Assembly: GCA_023807065.1 (NCBI GenBank)
Contig: JAJJLU010003611.1
Location: 1-45,938 of the forward strand
Direction: 5' to 3'
DNA: 45,938 nt
From: Isotricha intestinalis
Lineage: Eukaryota > Ciliophora > Litostomatea > Vestibuliferida > Isotrichidae
The notes below the pieces were generated by a model that saw nothing but the letters and a program-made list of their open reading frames with translations, searched no databases and had not been told where the DNA came from. Position numbers and translations under genes: made by a program. This document shows, in pieces, positions 30,045-39,949 of the stretch (positions are counted from its first letter, which is position 1; each line of letters starts with the position of its first letter).

Positions 30045-32621
30045 TTATATAAGTTGGTTAAAATTAATATTATAAGTAAAACTTGAATCACATAATAATT
30101 TAATAGGTTCTGTTAATTTTATTTCGATATAATTTTTATTCTTTATTTTATCTTTGATTTGGAAAGGAAAAAAAAATTTTAAAATTTTAATAAATATTCC
30201 CTTTGTAAACTCTGTACAATAATTTAATTCATTAAAATTAATATTTAATTCCATGTTTTTATAATCAAATAAAGATTCAATTTTATAAAATAAAGATTTT
30301 TTCATAGTAAACTTAATATTGTTTTTATTATTATAATCATATATATCAGGAATATAACCAATAGAATTATATAAATAACTATATAAATGTTTAAAAGCAA
30401 TAATTAATGTAAAATTATTACTAAGTTCTTGAGAATTTAAAACATTTTCAATATCTTCATTCATAAAAATACTTTTTCCTCCTCTCAAAAATATTTCAGG
30501 ATGAACATTATATAAAGTATCAACTTTATTAAATCCATTTTTTTCAACTAAATTTAATTTTCTTAAATTATACCAGTTTTCTCCTTTAGGAAAATAACCA
30601 ATAGTAAAATTACTTTCATAATAATTAAAATTAGGAATACACATTAAATCCTTTCCAATCATAAATTGACTATTAACTATATTTTCTTCAATTAAATGAT
30701 CATCATTTTTAAATTCAAAAAATAAAGGTTTAAATATAGTTCCAGTTTTATTTTTCCTAATAAAAATTGAATAATAATATTTTAAAATTTTATATCTAAA
30801 AATAATAGAATTTTTAGAAGTTTCCAATAAAATTTTTCCCATTGAAAAAGGTTCAGTATCATTATACTTTAAATGTCTATGAGCTCTAAAAAAAGGAAAT
30901 AAAGAACCAATTTGATACCATTTAGCACATAAATTTTCATTAGTTTCTCCCATAAAACCACAAACATCAGTTCCACTCATTGGAATACCAAATAAATTAA
31001 AATTAAATATTTCACTTAAAGAATATTTATAAAAAGTATAATTAGCCCCATTATCTCCTGACCAAATAAATGAATATTTTCCTATTTTAGGTGCATTTGC
31101 TCTTGTTAATAAAAAAGGAAATTCATTTGGAAACTTTTTCTTTAAATATAATTTAACTTGTTGTGATTCTTTTAAAGAAATTACATTATGTATTTGACTG
31201 TGAGTTAAATTATTAAAATGTAAAGTATTTGGACAAAAAGTTTTATGTTGAATTTTATATCCTCCAGGATAATAAAAATAATTTGTTTCATTACATGGAA
31301 TTTCATTTTCATTTGAATCTATTTTTCCACTTGAAAAAGTTGATATTTCATTCATATCTATCCATATACCAGAATATCTAGATTTATTATATAAAAAATC
31401 ATGACATTTTTCTTGAAAAAGAGAAGCATTTGGATGAAAAAAATCTAAACAATAACTTTTTCCAGGCCACATTCTAATTATCACAGGAGTATTATTTTCT
31501 GAAATAAAAGTATTATATTTAATTCCAATATTCATAACTTTTTTATTTTCTAACCCAATACAAGGTTCACTAATTAATACATATCTTTTATTATATATAT
31601 GTAATATTTGTTTAAATAATTCTGAAGGAAATCTATTTTCATCCCAAGTACAAGGATGATTATTATTCATATAATCTAAATCAAGCCAAAAAGTATCTAA
31701 TGGTATTTTTTCTTTCTCATATTTTCCTAACATTGATTCTATAGAATCAATATCATTATAACCCCATCTTGATTGATGAAAACCTAAACTCCAAAATGGA
31801 GGCATCATCCATCCTCCTAAAAATTTATGATACATTTTAATTACATTTTCTGGTTTCTTATTACCTAAAAATAAAGTAAAATCTAATACACCACCTAATA
31901 TTAGATATGATATTTTTTTCTTTTCTAAATCTAATTCTATATCCATTGCAAATGAATTTCTTAAGAAATTTATATGATAAAAACCAGATTTTTCCCTCAT
32001 TAAATATACTGGATGGGAACCATATCTATTATTATTATTTCCTATTCCATAATCAATTTGATTTGGATTATCTTTATTATATAAAGTATATGTTCCTGAA
32101 TGTAAATTAAATTTTGTTGTTCTTTGACCTATACCATATATATTTTTTGATGGAATTTGAATTTTTATTTCTGTGTAATCTACCATAAATCTAAATGGAT
32201 TTTTTTCTTCTGTTTTAAATAAAATTTCATTTGTATTTCTTCTTTTTATTATAAGTATAAAAGGATTTCTTTGGATTTCTAATTTGTATTTTAATTTATT
32301 AATATTTATTTCTCTTGTAATATTCTCATTATGTACATAAGGATTTACTTTTGGAAGTTCAAATAATTTAACTTTATTTGGAGTTAATTTAAATTGAAAT
32401 ATTTCATCTGATAAACAATTCATTTGTAATGAATATGTATTGTTTTCTCCATTTAATTGTAATTGAATATTGATGTGGTTTTTATCTTCAATAAAATTTA
32501 TTAATTTATATGAATATTCAAAAAATATATTTTTTGAGAATATATTTTCAATTGTTGATTTAAATCTATCTAAAAATGAATATGAAATTTTATAAAGAAG
32601 AAAAATTAAAAATATTTTCAT
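30045..32621 (-). CDS. GH31 family alpha-glucosidase, secreted or lysosomal
   Basis: This 858-residue protein starts with a signal peptide (MKIFLIFLLYKISYS). GH31 blocks are in order: YGIGQRTTKFNLHSGTYTL, FWSLGFHQSRWGYND, DTFWLDLDYM, the nucleophile motif GIWIDMNEIS with Asp422, and the acid/base region FIWSGDNGANY with Asp523, then GTDVCGFMGETNENLCAKW and FFRAHRH. It should release glucose from the non-reducing ends of alpha-glucans. The TDVCGF-LC and signal-peptide features are closer to the acid alpha-glucosidase/maltase group than to ER glucosidase II, and no ER-retention motif is visible at the C-terminus (NFNQLI). Several N-glycosylation sites support passage through the ER. Likely in starch or glycogen digestion in food vacuoles or lysosomes (inference). 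Confidence 0.92.
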   Translation of the reverse strand: MKIFLIFLLYKISYSFLDRFKSTIENIFSKNIFFEYSYKLINFIEDKNHINIQLQLNGENNTYSLQMNCLSDEIFQFKLTPNKVKLFELPKVNPYVHNENITREININKLKYKLEIQRNPFILIIKRRNTNEILFKTEEKNPFRFMVDYTEIKIQIPSKNIYGIGQRTTKFNLHSGTYTLYNKDNPNQIDYGIGNNNNRYGSHPVYLMREKSGFYHINFLRNSFAMDIELDLEKKKISYLILGGVLDFTLFLGNKKPENVIKMYHKFLGGWMMPPFWSLGFHQSRWGYNDIDSIESMLGKYEKEKIPLDTFWLDLDYMNNNHPCTWDENRFPSELFKQILHIYNKRYVLISEPCIGLENKKVMNIGIKYNTFISENNTPVIIRMWPGKSYCLDFFHPNASLFQEKCHDFLYNKSRYSGIWIDMNEISTFSSGKIDSNENEIPCNETNYFYYPGGYKIQHKTFCPNTLHFNNLTHSQIHNVISLKESQQVKLYLKKKFPNEFPFLLTRANAPKIGKYSFIWSGDNGANYTFYKYSLSEIFNFNLFGIPMSGTDVCGFMGETNENLCAKWYQIGSLFPFFRAHRHLKYNDTEPFSMGKILLETSKNSIIFRYKILKYYYSIFIRKNKTGTIFKPLFFEFKNDDHLIEENIVNSQFMIGKDLMCIPNFNYYESNFTIGYFPKGENWYNLRKLNLVEKNGFNKVDTLYNVHPEIFLRGGKSIFMNEDIENVLNSQELSNNFTLIIAFKHLYSYLYNSIGYIPDIYDYNNKNNIKFTMKKSLFYKIESLFDYKNMELNINFNELNYCTEFTKGIFIKILKFFFPFQIKDKIKNKNYIEIKLTEPIKLLCDSSFTYNINFNQLI

Positions 32622-32980
32622 TTTTGAAAATATTAAATATTTTAAAAAAAAGAATTATGATTTTATTTTTTAAATTATTGAAATTTTATTAAATATAATT
32701 CATAATTATAATGGGAATGAATAAAAAAATATTAAAAATTATTATAAATTTATTCTTTTAAAGAGAATTATAAAAAATAATAAAAAAGCCAAAACAAACT
32801 CAAAATACCAATGAATTGTCTTCTTCAAATAGAAATTTAAAAGAAAAGCAAAAACTCTATTACTAAATAAGTATTAAAAAAGGTTAAAAATTTATAGATT
32901 ATATTATTTTGTGAAATGCATATTTTTAAATTGGTTTGAACATGTGAAAAAATTTGTTTATCAAAAAAAAATACTCTTAA
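32622..32980. other. intergenic, no gene recognised
   Basis: This 359-bp gap lies upstream of GH31 and downstream of the next minus-strand gene. About 32788-32860 is less A/T-biased than its surroundings and reads as 26 open codons on the plus strand, too short to call. It must contain the GH31 promoter and the 3' end of the coiled-coil gene. Confidence 0.45.
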
Positions 32981-34309
32981 TTATATAGTTTCCTCAGAAT
33001 TAACTTCAGTAAAATTATTTTTTTTCACTCCTTCATATTCACTTACTAAATTTCTAATATCATCTGCAGATTGATTGAAATTTTCTTCAGTATTTCTAAC
33101 TCTCATTCCTATATTTAATTCTAAACTTTTTTTTCTTTCTTTAATATCATCTACATTTGCCATTAATGATACATCTGTGTTTAAATATGAATCTCCAATA
33201 TTTATTTTTCTATCTCTATGAGTAAAATATTTATATATGTTTGATTTTGTTTTTTCTTCTAATATTGTTTTATATAATATTAAGTTTTCATTTGTTGTTT
33301 TAACTAATGTTTCTTTTAGTTCTAAATTTTCTTGGGATATTTTTTCTAATTTAATTTTATAGTCTTTTAATATTGTATTTAATTCATATAATAAATTTGA
33401 TATTATTTTATTTCCATTTTGAATTAATTCTTGGATTTCTTCTTCAGATATTTTTGTGAATTTTAAAATTTCATTTATTTCTAAATTTTCATTTTCTATT
33501 TTTTTTTTATTATAATTATTTTGTGGAATATAATTATTCCTAAAATTATTATTCCTATGAATTACTTTTTGATTAGGAATAGAATTTTCAATTTTATAAA
33601 TTTGGGAATTTAAATCACTAATTTTAACTTCATATTTATTAATTAAATTTCTAAATTCTTTAATTTTACTAAGAGCATTTTCATAAGCTTTTTTATATAA
33701 AATTAGATCTTCTTGCATAATATTTAAACTTTCTGTAGGATCAAAAACATAAATTTCTTTAGGAATTTTATCAGGAATAATAACAGTTTCTTCACTTTTT
33801 TCAGAATCCTCTTCATTTTCTTCTTCATCATCATCATTTCCTTCATTATGAGATAATTTATCCATTATATCTTTATCTCTTAAATTTTTCAGTTGTTGAT
33901 TCAAAGACAAAATTATAGAATCCTTTTTTTTATTATCATTTTCTAAAATAAAGATTTTATCTTTTAAATCTTTTATTTTTTCCCGATGAATTTCAATATC
34001 TCCATTTATTATATTTTCATAATATTTTATTTTTTTTCTTAAATTTTTATTTTCTGAGTCTAATTGCTTTTTCCTATCTATTAATAAATTCTTTTCCTTT
34101 TCAATCCCATCCATCATTATTTTTGATTTTGAGTCAATTGAAATTGAAGGATTTAATAATTTATCAATTATTTCTTTATTTACACTTATATTTGCTTTTA
34201 AATCATTTATTTCTAATTCAAGACTTTTTTTTTCTTCATTTACTCTATTACATTCATCTGCATATTTATTTATTAATTTTAAAGCAGATTTTCTGTCAAA
34301 TCTTTTCAT
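32981..34309 (-). CDS. coiled-coil protein of unknown function
   Basis: This 442-residue protein is dominated by coiled coil: about 8-150, 195-250 and 285-345 have heptad spacing (KSLELEINDLKANISVNKEI, NLRKKIKYYENIINGDIEIH). The first two are separated by a strongly acidic stretch of Asp/Glu (about 153-173). The C-terminal 90 residues contain GDSYLNTDVSLMAN and MRVRNTEENFNQSADD, with no known motif. It may be a cytoskeletal or centrosomal/basal-body component, but nothing is specific. It is divergent from paralogue C with a 119-bp gap. Confidence 0.75.
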   Translation of the reverse strand: MKRFDRKSALKLINKYADECNRVNEEKKSLELEINDLKANISVNKEIIDKLLNPSISIDSKSKIMMDGIEKEKNLLIDRKKQLDSENKNLRKKIKYYENIINGDIEIHREKIKDLKDKIFILENDNKKKDSIILSLNQQLKNLRDKDIMDKLSHNEGNDDDEEENEEDSEKSEETVIIPDKIPKEIYVFDPTESLNIMQEDLILYKKAYENALSKIKEFRNLINKYEVKISDLNSQIYKIENSIPNQKVIHRNNNFRNNYIPQNNYNKKKIENENLEINEILKFTKISEEEIQELIQNGNKIISNLLYELNTILKDYKIKLEKISQENLELKETLVKTTNENLILYKTILEEKTKSNIYKYFTHRDRKINIGDSYLNTDVSLMANVDDIKERKKSLELNIGMRVRNTEENFNQSADDIRNLVSEYEGVKKNNFTEVNSEETI

Positions 34310-34428
34310 TGTATTATTATTTCAATTTAAAAATTATATTTCCTTTTATTTATTTTTAATAAAAAAATAATAATTCTAATAAATAATTTTTCTGTGTTTC
34401 AAAATCTAAATATGAAATATTTTTAAAA

Positions 34429-37400
34429 ATGGAGATAAATAATGAAAAAGAACAAAATGCCTTTTCAAAAATAATTTCAAAAATTTATGTTAGTATAAAG
34501 GAAAACGCAATTAATACATCTTTATTATTTTATATATCAAACATTTTTGAAATAACATCTTATATAATAGTAATAGACATTATTTTCAATTATAAAAGAC
34601 AATTTATGAATATTTATTATTTTCTATATTATATTTCACCAATATTTTATTTTGAAATTTTTAATTGTAAAATTACAAATAAAAGTAATCCTGAAGAAAT
34701 AGATATTTCAAGATATAAATATGACCAAATATATAAATTAGCAAATAAATTTGATATTACTCCTATTGAACAAAAAGATTTTTATAATTATAATATTATT
34801 TGTATAATTATTATTTTTTTTATTATCTTTATATTTTCAGTTCATTTAATTAAAATAGACAATTTTATTGTGAGAACTATTAAGAAAACTAGTTTTTATA
34901 TAATTTATCTTATTTATGTTACTTTCTCTCCAATTTTTATTTTAATATTTAATAGACCTATTTATTTACAATTTTCTGATAATTATTATGAAATTGATAA
35001 TAATTTTTTTTTAGATGTAATTAATTGTCTTATTTTTAATATTTCATTATTTTATTTTTATTCTATTTTTATTTATTGTTTTGATCAAAATGAAAAATAT
35101 TATTTTTTACAATCAAAATTATTTTTATCTGAATTAGCTTTAGGGGAAATTGGTTGTTTTTTAATAGTAATAAGATTAAATATTCAATATTCAATTTTAT
35201 TTCAATTAATGTGGTCTATTGTTTTTATATATGATTTTAAAATAAGAGCAGAATGTTATAGAAATGAACTTCATAAATCAAAAGAAACTAAAATATTATT
35301 TATTTCAAAAATTTTTATTTTCGGAATTTTTATTGTAAGGTTTATTTCAGTATGTTTAATTAAATATTTAATAGATAATGAAAAAGTATTTAAGACTTTA
35401 GAAGGAATTTTAATAATTTTATTAATACTTATATCATTTTTTTATTTAAATGGAGTCAAAAAATGTATTACTCTCTCAAAATTAAAATATCATTTACAAA
35501 AAGAAACTTGTGAATTTTTTGTAGGTGCTAACCAATTATTTAGTCCATTATCCAAATTTTTTATAATGAAATCAAATATAAATAGAGCATTAGAGAAATC
35601 AAAGGAATCTTTTTTCATAAATTATAAAAATGATTTAAAAAATTATTTTTGCATTAGTAATGAAGATTATAAAGTTTTATCAGGAGGAAATGATTCATTA
35701 CTTTCTTCTTTTATTTCTTTTGATTTAAACCAAAATTCAAGAGGAACAACATCTTCTACTATTAATAACGAAGGAAAAGACTATAATATTATTTTTGCTA
35801 TTCTTATTCAATTATTTAATAGTTTATATAAAATTGTAAAAGAAAAAAATGATATTTATGGAAAATACTGTTCTGAACTTTTAATATATCATAAAGTTTT
35901 ATTATATTTTATTTCAGATGATAAAATTTTTAGACCTATTTATTATTTAAAAAAATTTATTTATTCTGAAAAATATGATAAATCAGAGACTTTAATTCAT
36001 TCAATTTTTAAATATTTATCATATCATTTTAAAAAAGTAGAAAAAAAAAATGATGAAAACTCATTAGAATATTTAATATATTTTAATAAATTGAATATTG
36101 AATACTTAAAAATTTTAAAATCATTTAAAACAATATTAAAAAGTTTTACAAAAAGTAGGAAAGAAATAAATAGAATTATAGATAATCAGAGTTCAGTTAT
36201 AGGTGATTCCTTAGATAAAATAATATCTTTAATAGATAAATCAAGTGATTCAATAAAAATAAGAGAACAACCAGAAAATGAAAAATTTAAATTAATTGAA
36301 GATATATTATTTAATGCTAATTTTGATAAATCATTTGATTTTTTTGATTTAAATTCTTTAGATACTATAGTTGATAAAAATAATTATTTTTTAATTTCAT
36401 TTGAAAAAGGAAAATTTATAATAAAAAAAGCACCTTTAACTTTTTTTGAACTTACAGGGAAAAAAACTTCAAAATTAATGGATAATCCTTCAATAAATAT
36501 TTTTCCATATTTAATGAGAAAATCAGAAGGTAAAACTATAAAATCATCATTATTAAGTAAAAAAGCAATAAAGCATGAAACTGTTTTAGAAACATTGGAT
36601 CATTATTTAATAGGAGTAAAATTAAATTATAATATGTTACCTTCATATAATGGAAAAGTATGTGTTGTTTGTTTAATAGAAGCTTTAAACTTTCCAGACG
36701 ACTGCAATTATATTTTAATGCATTCGAATGGAATTTGTATTGAATATGGAGTATTTTTTCAAAATTATTTAGGTTTCTCAAATCAATTAAAAAGATTAAA
36801 TATTTTAACAATTTTTGGTATTAAAGATTTTAACCCTAGAAAAGCTTATAATCAGGCATTTTCTTTAAATATGCATGAAATATTGTTGAATGTTAAAGCT
36901 CACTTAGTCAAAGATAGTGGATGTCAAAATAGTGAAATTTCTTCTTGTTTAAAAAAAATAAAAGAAAATTTTAAAAATTCAAAAACAATAAATGTAGAGT
37001 TTATTCTGAAAAGAATATTTCAAATAAAAAATGAAGAAATTTACCTTATGCAAATTTTATTTTCAGATCTTAAATTATCAATAATTCAGCAAAAAAAAAT
37101 TGAAATTGAATCCATTGAATCTGCTCATATTCAAACACAAATCAATGGGACTTCAATGACTGCATCTCATTCAGGTACTTCAATATTATCATACAAAGCT
37201 CTAAGAGAAAATTCTTGGAATATTTCAAGTAAAAAAAAGGAAAATTCATCAATAATAAAAACAACAATTGATAAAATAAGCTTTATTTATAATTTGTTTC
37301 TTATTATTTTAGCTGTTATAATTTCTATTCTAATTAAAATTTTTTCTAATCAATTCTACGATGAATACGTTAAAATGTTAGTAATTAGAGAATTAAATAT

Positions 37401-39132
37401 TTGTTATTTTTCAAATTTATTTTTTGCTAGTAACATGATAAAATTACCTAACTCTGAATCATTATATAATGTGTTAAATGAAAAATATGCTTCTTCCATT
37501 GAAGGTTATAATATTTCTTTATCTGATTATTATAAAAGTTTATTAGAAACTTATTCTGTTATATTGAGTACAAAAAATAAATATTTTAAAAATAATTATA
37601 CGAATATAAAAAAAAACTCAATGATTTATAAACAGCTTTTTGATTCTTATATTACTGTTTTATTACATGATGGAAATACTCAAAAAGTTAATTATGATGA
37701 AGCATTTGATTTACCAAAAAATTATTTTTATATTTTAAGTCAAATCGATGGTTTTTATTTAGATATGCCTGTTGTGAATTATAATGATATTCCTAATTCA
37801 ATCTCTGATTTAAATGAAAATCAACAATTTCTATTATGTACAGTTTATAATTTTTTTACTTTTATTCTTTCATTAAATGAAAAGTTAGTGGTCAGTAAAC
37901 AAAGATTTAAAAATATATTTAAAAATTATAAAATACTAATGTATACCTTTTTTTTAGGATTTTTACTATTCAATATTTTTTCAATTATTTTACTTTATCT
38001 TTCATTAGAAATAACACATAAAAAAATATATAATATTACTGAACAAATTATTAAACTAACAAAAAAAGGGAAAAGTTATTTAGAAGAAAAGTTAAAATAT
38101 ACAAAATTATTAATATTAAATGAAATTAAATGTTCTAATGCATTGGAAAAATTAAAAGAAATAAACCCAAATAATAAAGCAAAAGCAAAATCAGCTCAAA
38201 ATCAAATAATGATAAATTCATCAGGACAAGATTCAGAAATGATTACAAATGTAGATGAGAGTGATGATGATGATATGTTTTTAGTTAAATTTAATAATAA
38301 TAATAAACAAAAAAAATATTATTTTAAAGCTTATTGTGAAACAATTAAAATTTTATTATTATTAGGAATAATTTACATTATTTTTTTAATTGTTGAATTT
38401 CCTATAATTTTCAATTACTTTAAAAAAATTGATACAAAAAGAAAAGAAACAGAAACTGTACAAGATTTACAAGAAATAATTTTAGGATATTATTTAGAAG
38501 TTAGATTAGGAATTTTTGTAAATGATACAACATTGGAAAAAAATTTAGATTTATTTGGTTTTGCAACTAATTCATTATTTAATAATTACACAGAAATAAA
38601 GAAATTATTAACAAAAGATAATGTTAAAAAAACAATTGAATATATGGAAATGGTAAATAAAGATGGATATGAAGGATGTGAAAATATTATTAAAAATGAT
38701 AAATATCATTATTCTTTAGTTGCAATATGCTCAGTTGAACCTTTATTACAAACCAAAGTTGAAACAATGATTAGTGGGTTTGTTAATCAATTAAGAAGTG
38801 AATTTTTAAGTTTTAATATTAGTAAAAGAAGCGAAAATGAAACTATTAATTATTTTCATAGTAAAACTTTTCAATTTAATAATTTATTACTAATTATTTA
38901 TTTGAAGAGTTATCTACAAGATTTGGAATATAATTTTATTTTACCTGAATTGCAAAATAATATTAATGATTTGTTGAAATTTTTGATAATTATATTTATT
39001 ATTATGGTAATTACAGAAATCATTTATTATATTGGAAGTAATATTTTTGTTCTAAGGAAAATTGCATCTGCTTTAAATAATTATAAAATTTTAGAAAAAT
39101 TTTTCATCTATGAAGATACAACAAAAAAATAA
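34429..39132 (+). CDS. giant multi-TM PAS protein, Tmc-like, paralogue C
   Basis: This 1567-residue membrane protein is collinear with paralogue B over its whole length. Matching segments include IDIIFNYKRQFMNI against IDIVFNFKRENINI near residue 50, FFDLNSLDTIVDKNNYFLI against FYDSNSLDSVVEKNDSFLI near 640, and a LLILNE hinge between the TM pairs. It has about ten N-terminal spans, a helical middle, a PAS-like domain (about 640-755), then TM pairs at about 950-972/1170-1193 and 1307-1328/1515-1538 enclosing extracytosolic domains, and a short cytosolic tail. No cyclase or kinase domain is present. B and C are inverted relative to each other with 6.65 kb between them, so they are dispersed or inverted duplicates, not a simple tandem pair. 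Confidence 0.75.
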   Translation: MEINNEKEQNAFSKIISKIYVSIKENAINTSLLFYISNIFEITSYIIVIDIIFNYKRQFMNIYYFLYYISPIFYFEIFNCKITNKSNPEEIDISRYKYDQIYKLANKFDITPIEQKDFYNYNIICIIIIFFIIFIFSVHLIKIDNFIVRTIKKTSFYIIYLIYVTFSPIFILIFNRPIYLQFSDNYYEIDNNFFLDVINCLIFNISLFYFYSIFIYCFDQNEKYYFLQSKLFLSELALGEIGCFLIVIRLNIQYSILFQLMWSIVFIYDFKIRAECYRNELHKSKETKILFISKIFIFGIFIVRFISVCLIKYLIDNEKVFKTLEGILIILLILISFFYLNGVKKCITLSKLKYHLQKETCEFFVGANQLFSPLSKFFIMKSNINRALEKSKESFFINYKNDLKNYFCISNEDYKVLSGGNDSLLSSFISFDLNQNSRGTTSSTINNEGKDYNIIFAILIQLFNSLYKIVKEKNDIYGKYCSELLIYHKVLLYFISDDKIFRPIYYLKKFIYSEKYDKSETLIHSIFKYLSYHFKKVEKKNDENSLEYLIYFNKLNIEYLKILKSFKTILKSFTKSRKEINRIIDNQSSVIGDSLDKIISLIDKSSDSIKIREQPENEKFKLIEDILFNANFDKSFDFFDLNSLDTIVDKNNYFLISFEKGKFIIKKAPLTFFELTGKKTSKLMDNPSINIFPYLMRKSEGKTIKSSLLSKKAIKHETVLETLDHYLIGVKLNYNMLPSYNGKVCVVCLIEALNFPDDCNYILMHSNGICIEYGVFFQNYLGFSNQLKRLNILTIFGIKDFNPRKAYNQAFSLNMHEILLNVKAHLVKDSGCQNSEISSCLKKIKENFKNSKTINVEFILKRIFQIKNEEIYLMQILFSDLKLSIIQQKKIEIESIESAHIQTQINGTSMTASHSGTSILSYKALRENSWNISSKKKENSSIIKTTIDKISFIYNLFLIILAVIISILIKIFSNQFYDEYVKMLVIRELNICYFSNLFFASNMIKLPNSESLYNVLNEKYASSIEGYNISLSDYYKSLLETYSVILSTKNKYFKNNYTNIKKNSMIYKQLFDSYITVLLHDGNTQKVNYDEAFDLPKNYFYILSQIDGFYLDMPVVNYNDIPNSISDLNENQQFLLCTVYNFFTFILSLNEKLVVSKQRFKNIFKNYKILMYTFFLGFLLFNIFSIILLYLSLEITHKKIYNITEQIIKLTKKGKSYLEEKLKYTKLLILNEIKCSNALEKLKEINPNNKAKAKSAQNQIMINSSGQDSEMITNVDESDDDDMFLVKFNNNNKQKKYYFKAYCETIKILLLLGIIYIIFLIVEFPIIFNYFKKIDTKRKETETVQDLQEIILGYYLEVRLGIFVNDTTLEKNLDLFGFATNSLFNNYTEIKKLLTKDNVKKTIEYMEMVNKDGYEGCENIIKNDKYHYSLVAICSVEPLLQTKVETMISGFVNQLRSEFLSFNISKRSENETINYFHSKTFQFNNLLLIIYLKSYLQDLEYNFILPELQNNINDLLKFLIIIFIIMVITEIIYYIGSNIFVLRKIASALNNYKILEKFFIYEDTTKK

Positions 39133-39949
39133 TTATAAAAAATAATAATATTTTAGGTATATTATATATATAAACTATTATATGTTTTTTAAAATATTAT
39201 TATATTCCTTTTTTGAATGAAAAATTATAATTTTATAGAAAGGATTTATCAAATGAAATATATTCAATAAAAAATATATAAAATTAAAGAAATTTAATTT
39301 AATATGTTCTAACTTTTTTATCTTGTTTTCAAAGAAGATAATGAAACAAAAATAAGTCTTTATTTTTGAATTAAATTTAATAATGGGAATGAAATGTTCA
39401 TTCATCATAAAAATTAATAGCTGTTCAGTTAATTACTATATTATATATTTTTTAATTATAAGACAAATTAAAAATGTAAGTATCAATAATATTTATGAAA
39501 TATTCTTAAAAAAAGATGTTAAGTAGAAAAAGAAATAACTTCATGGATTTTAATTTTAAGATACTTTTTTCAATAAAAAATTATTAAATTTCAAAATAGA
39601 TTTTTATATATTAAAGTGAAAAATAAATTTTTATTCTTAAAGTAAAAAAGTAATAGTTTTCTAATCTTATTTTTTATTTTTTTAGGAAAAATATTTGATA
39701 TATTAGTTTTATAATAAATACTTTATCTAAAGAATTGAATTAATAAATATAATATTCTTATTTTTCATTCTTTCTTAATTTTATATATTAAAAATCTTTT
39801 AAATAAAATTAACAGGTATTTATAAATAAAAATTAAAATTAAAAAACCATTTAAAAATAAAAATAATAATTGAAAAGATTTAAATTATTAAATAAAATAA
39901 AAAAAGGTTAAATAAAAATTATTGATGAAAAAAAAATATAATAAAAAAA
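39133..39949. other. intergenic, no gene recognised
   Basis: This is an 817-bp gap between two plus-strand genes. A minus-strand open frame of 76 codons (39178-39408) has only the residues expected from A/T-rich random sequence, and ORFs of that length are expected about once by chance in this much non-coding DNA. No repeat or RNA structure is seen. Confidence 0.5.

Noticed and set aside
39178..39408. 76-codon minus-strand ORF
   Set aside because: Composition is that of random A/T-rich sequence and its length is expected by chance; it shows no motif.
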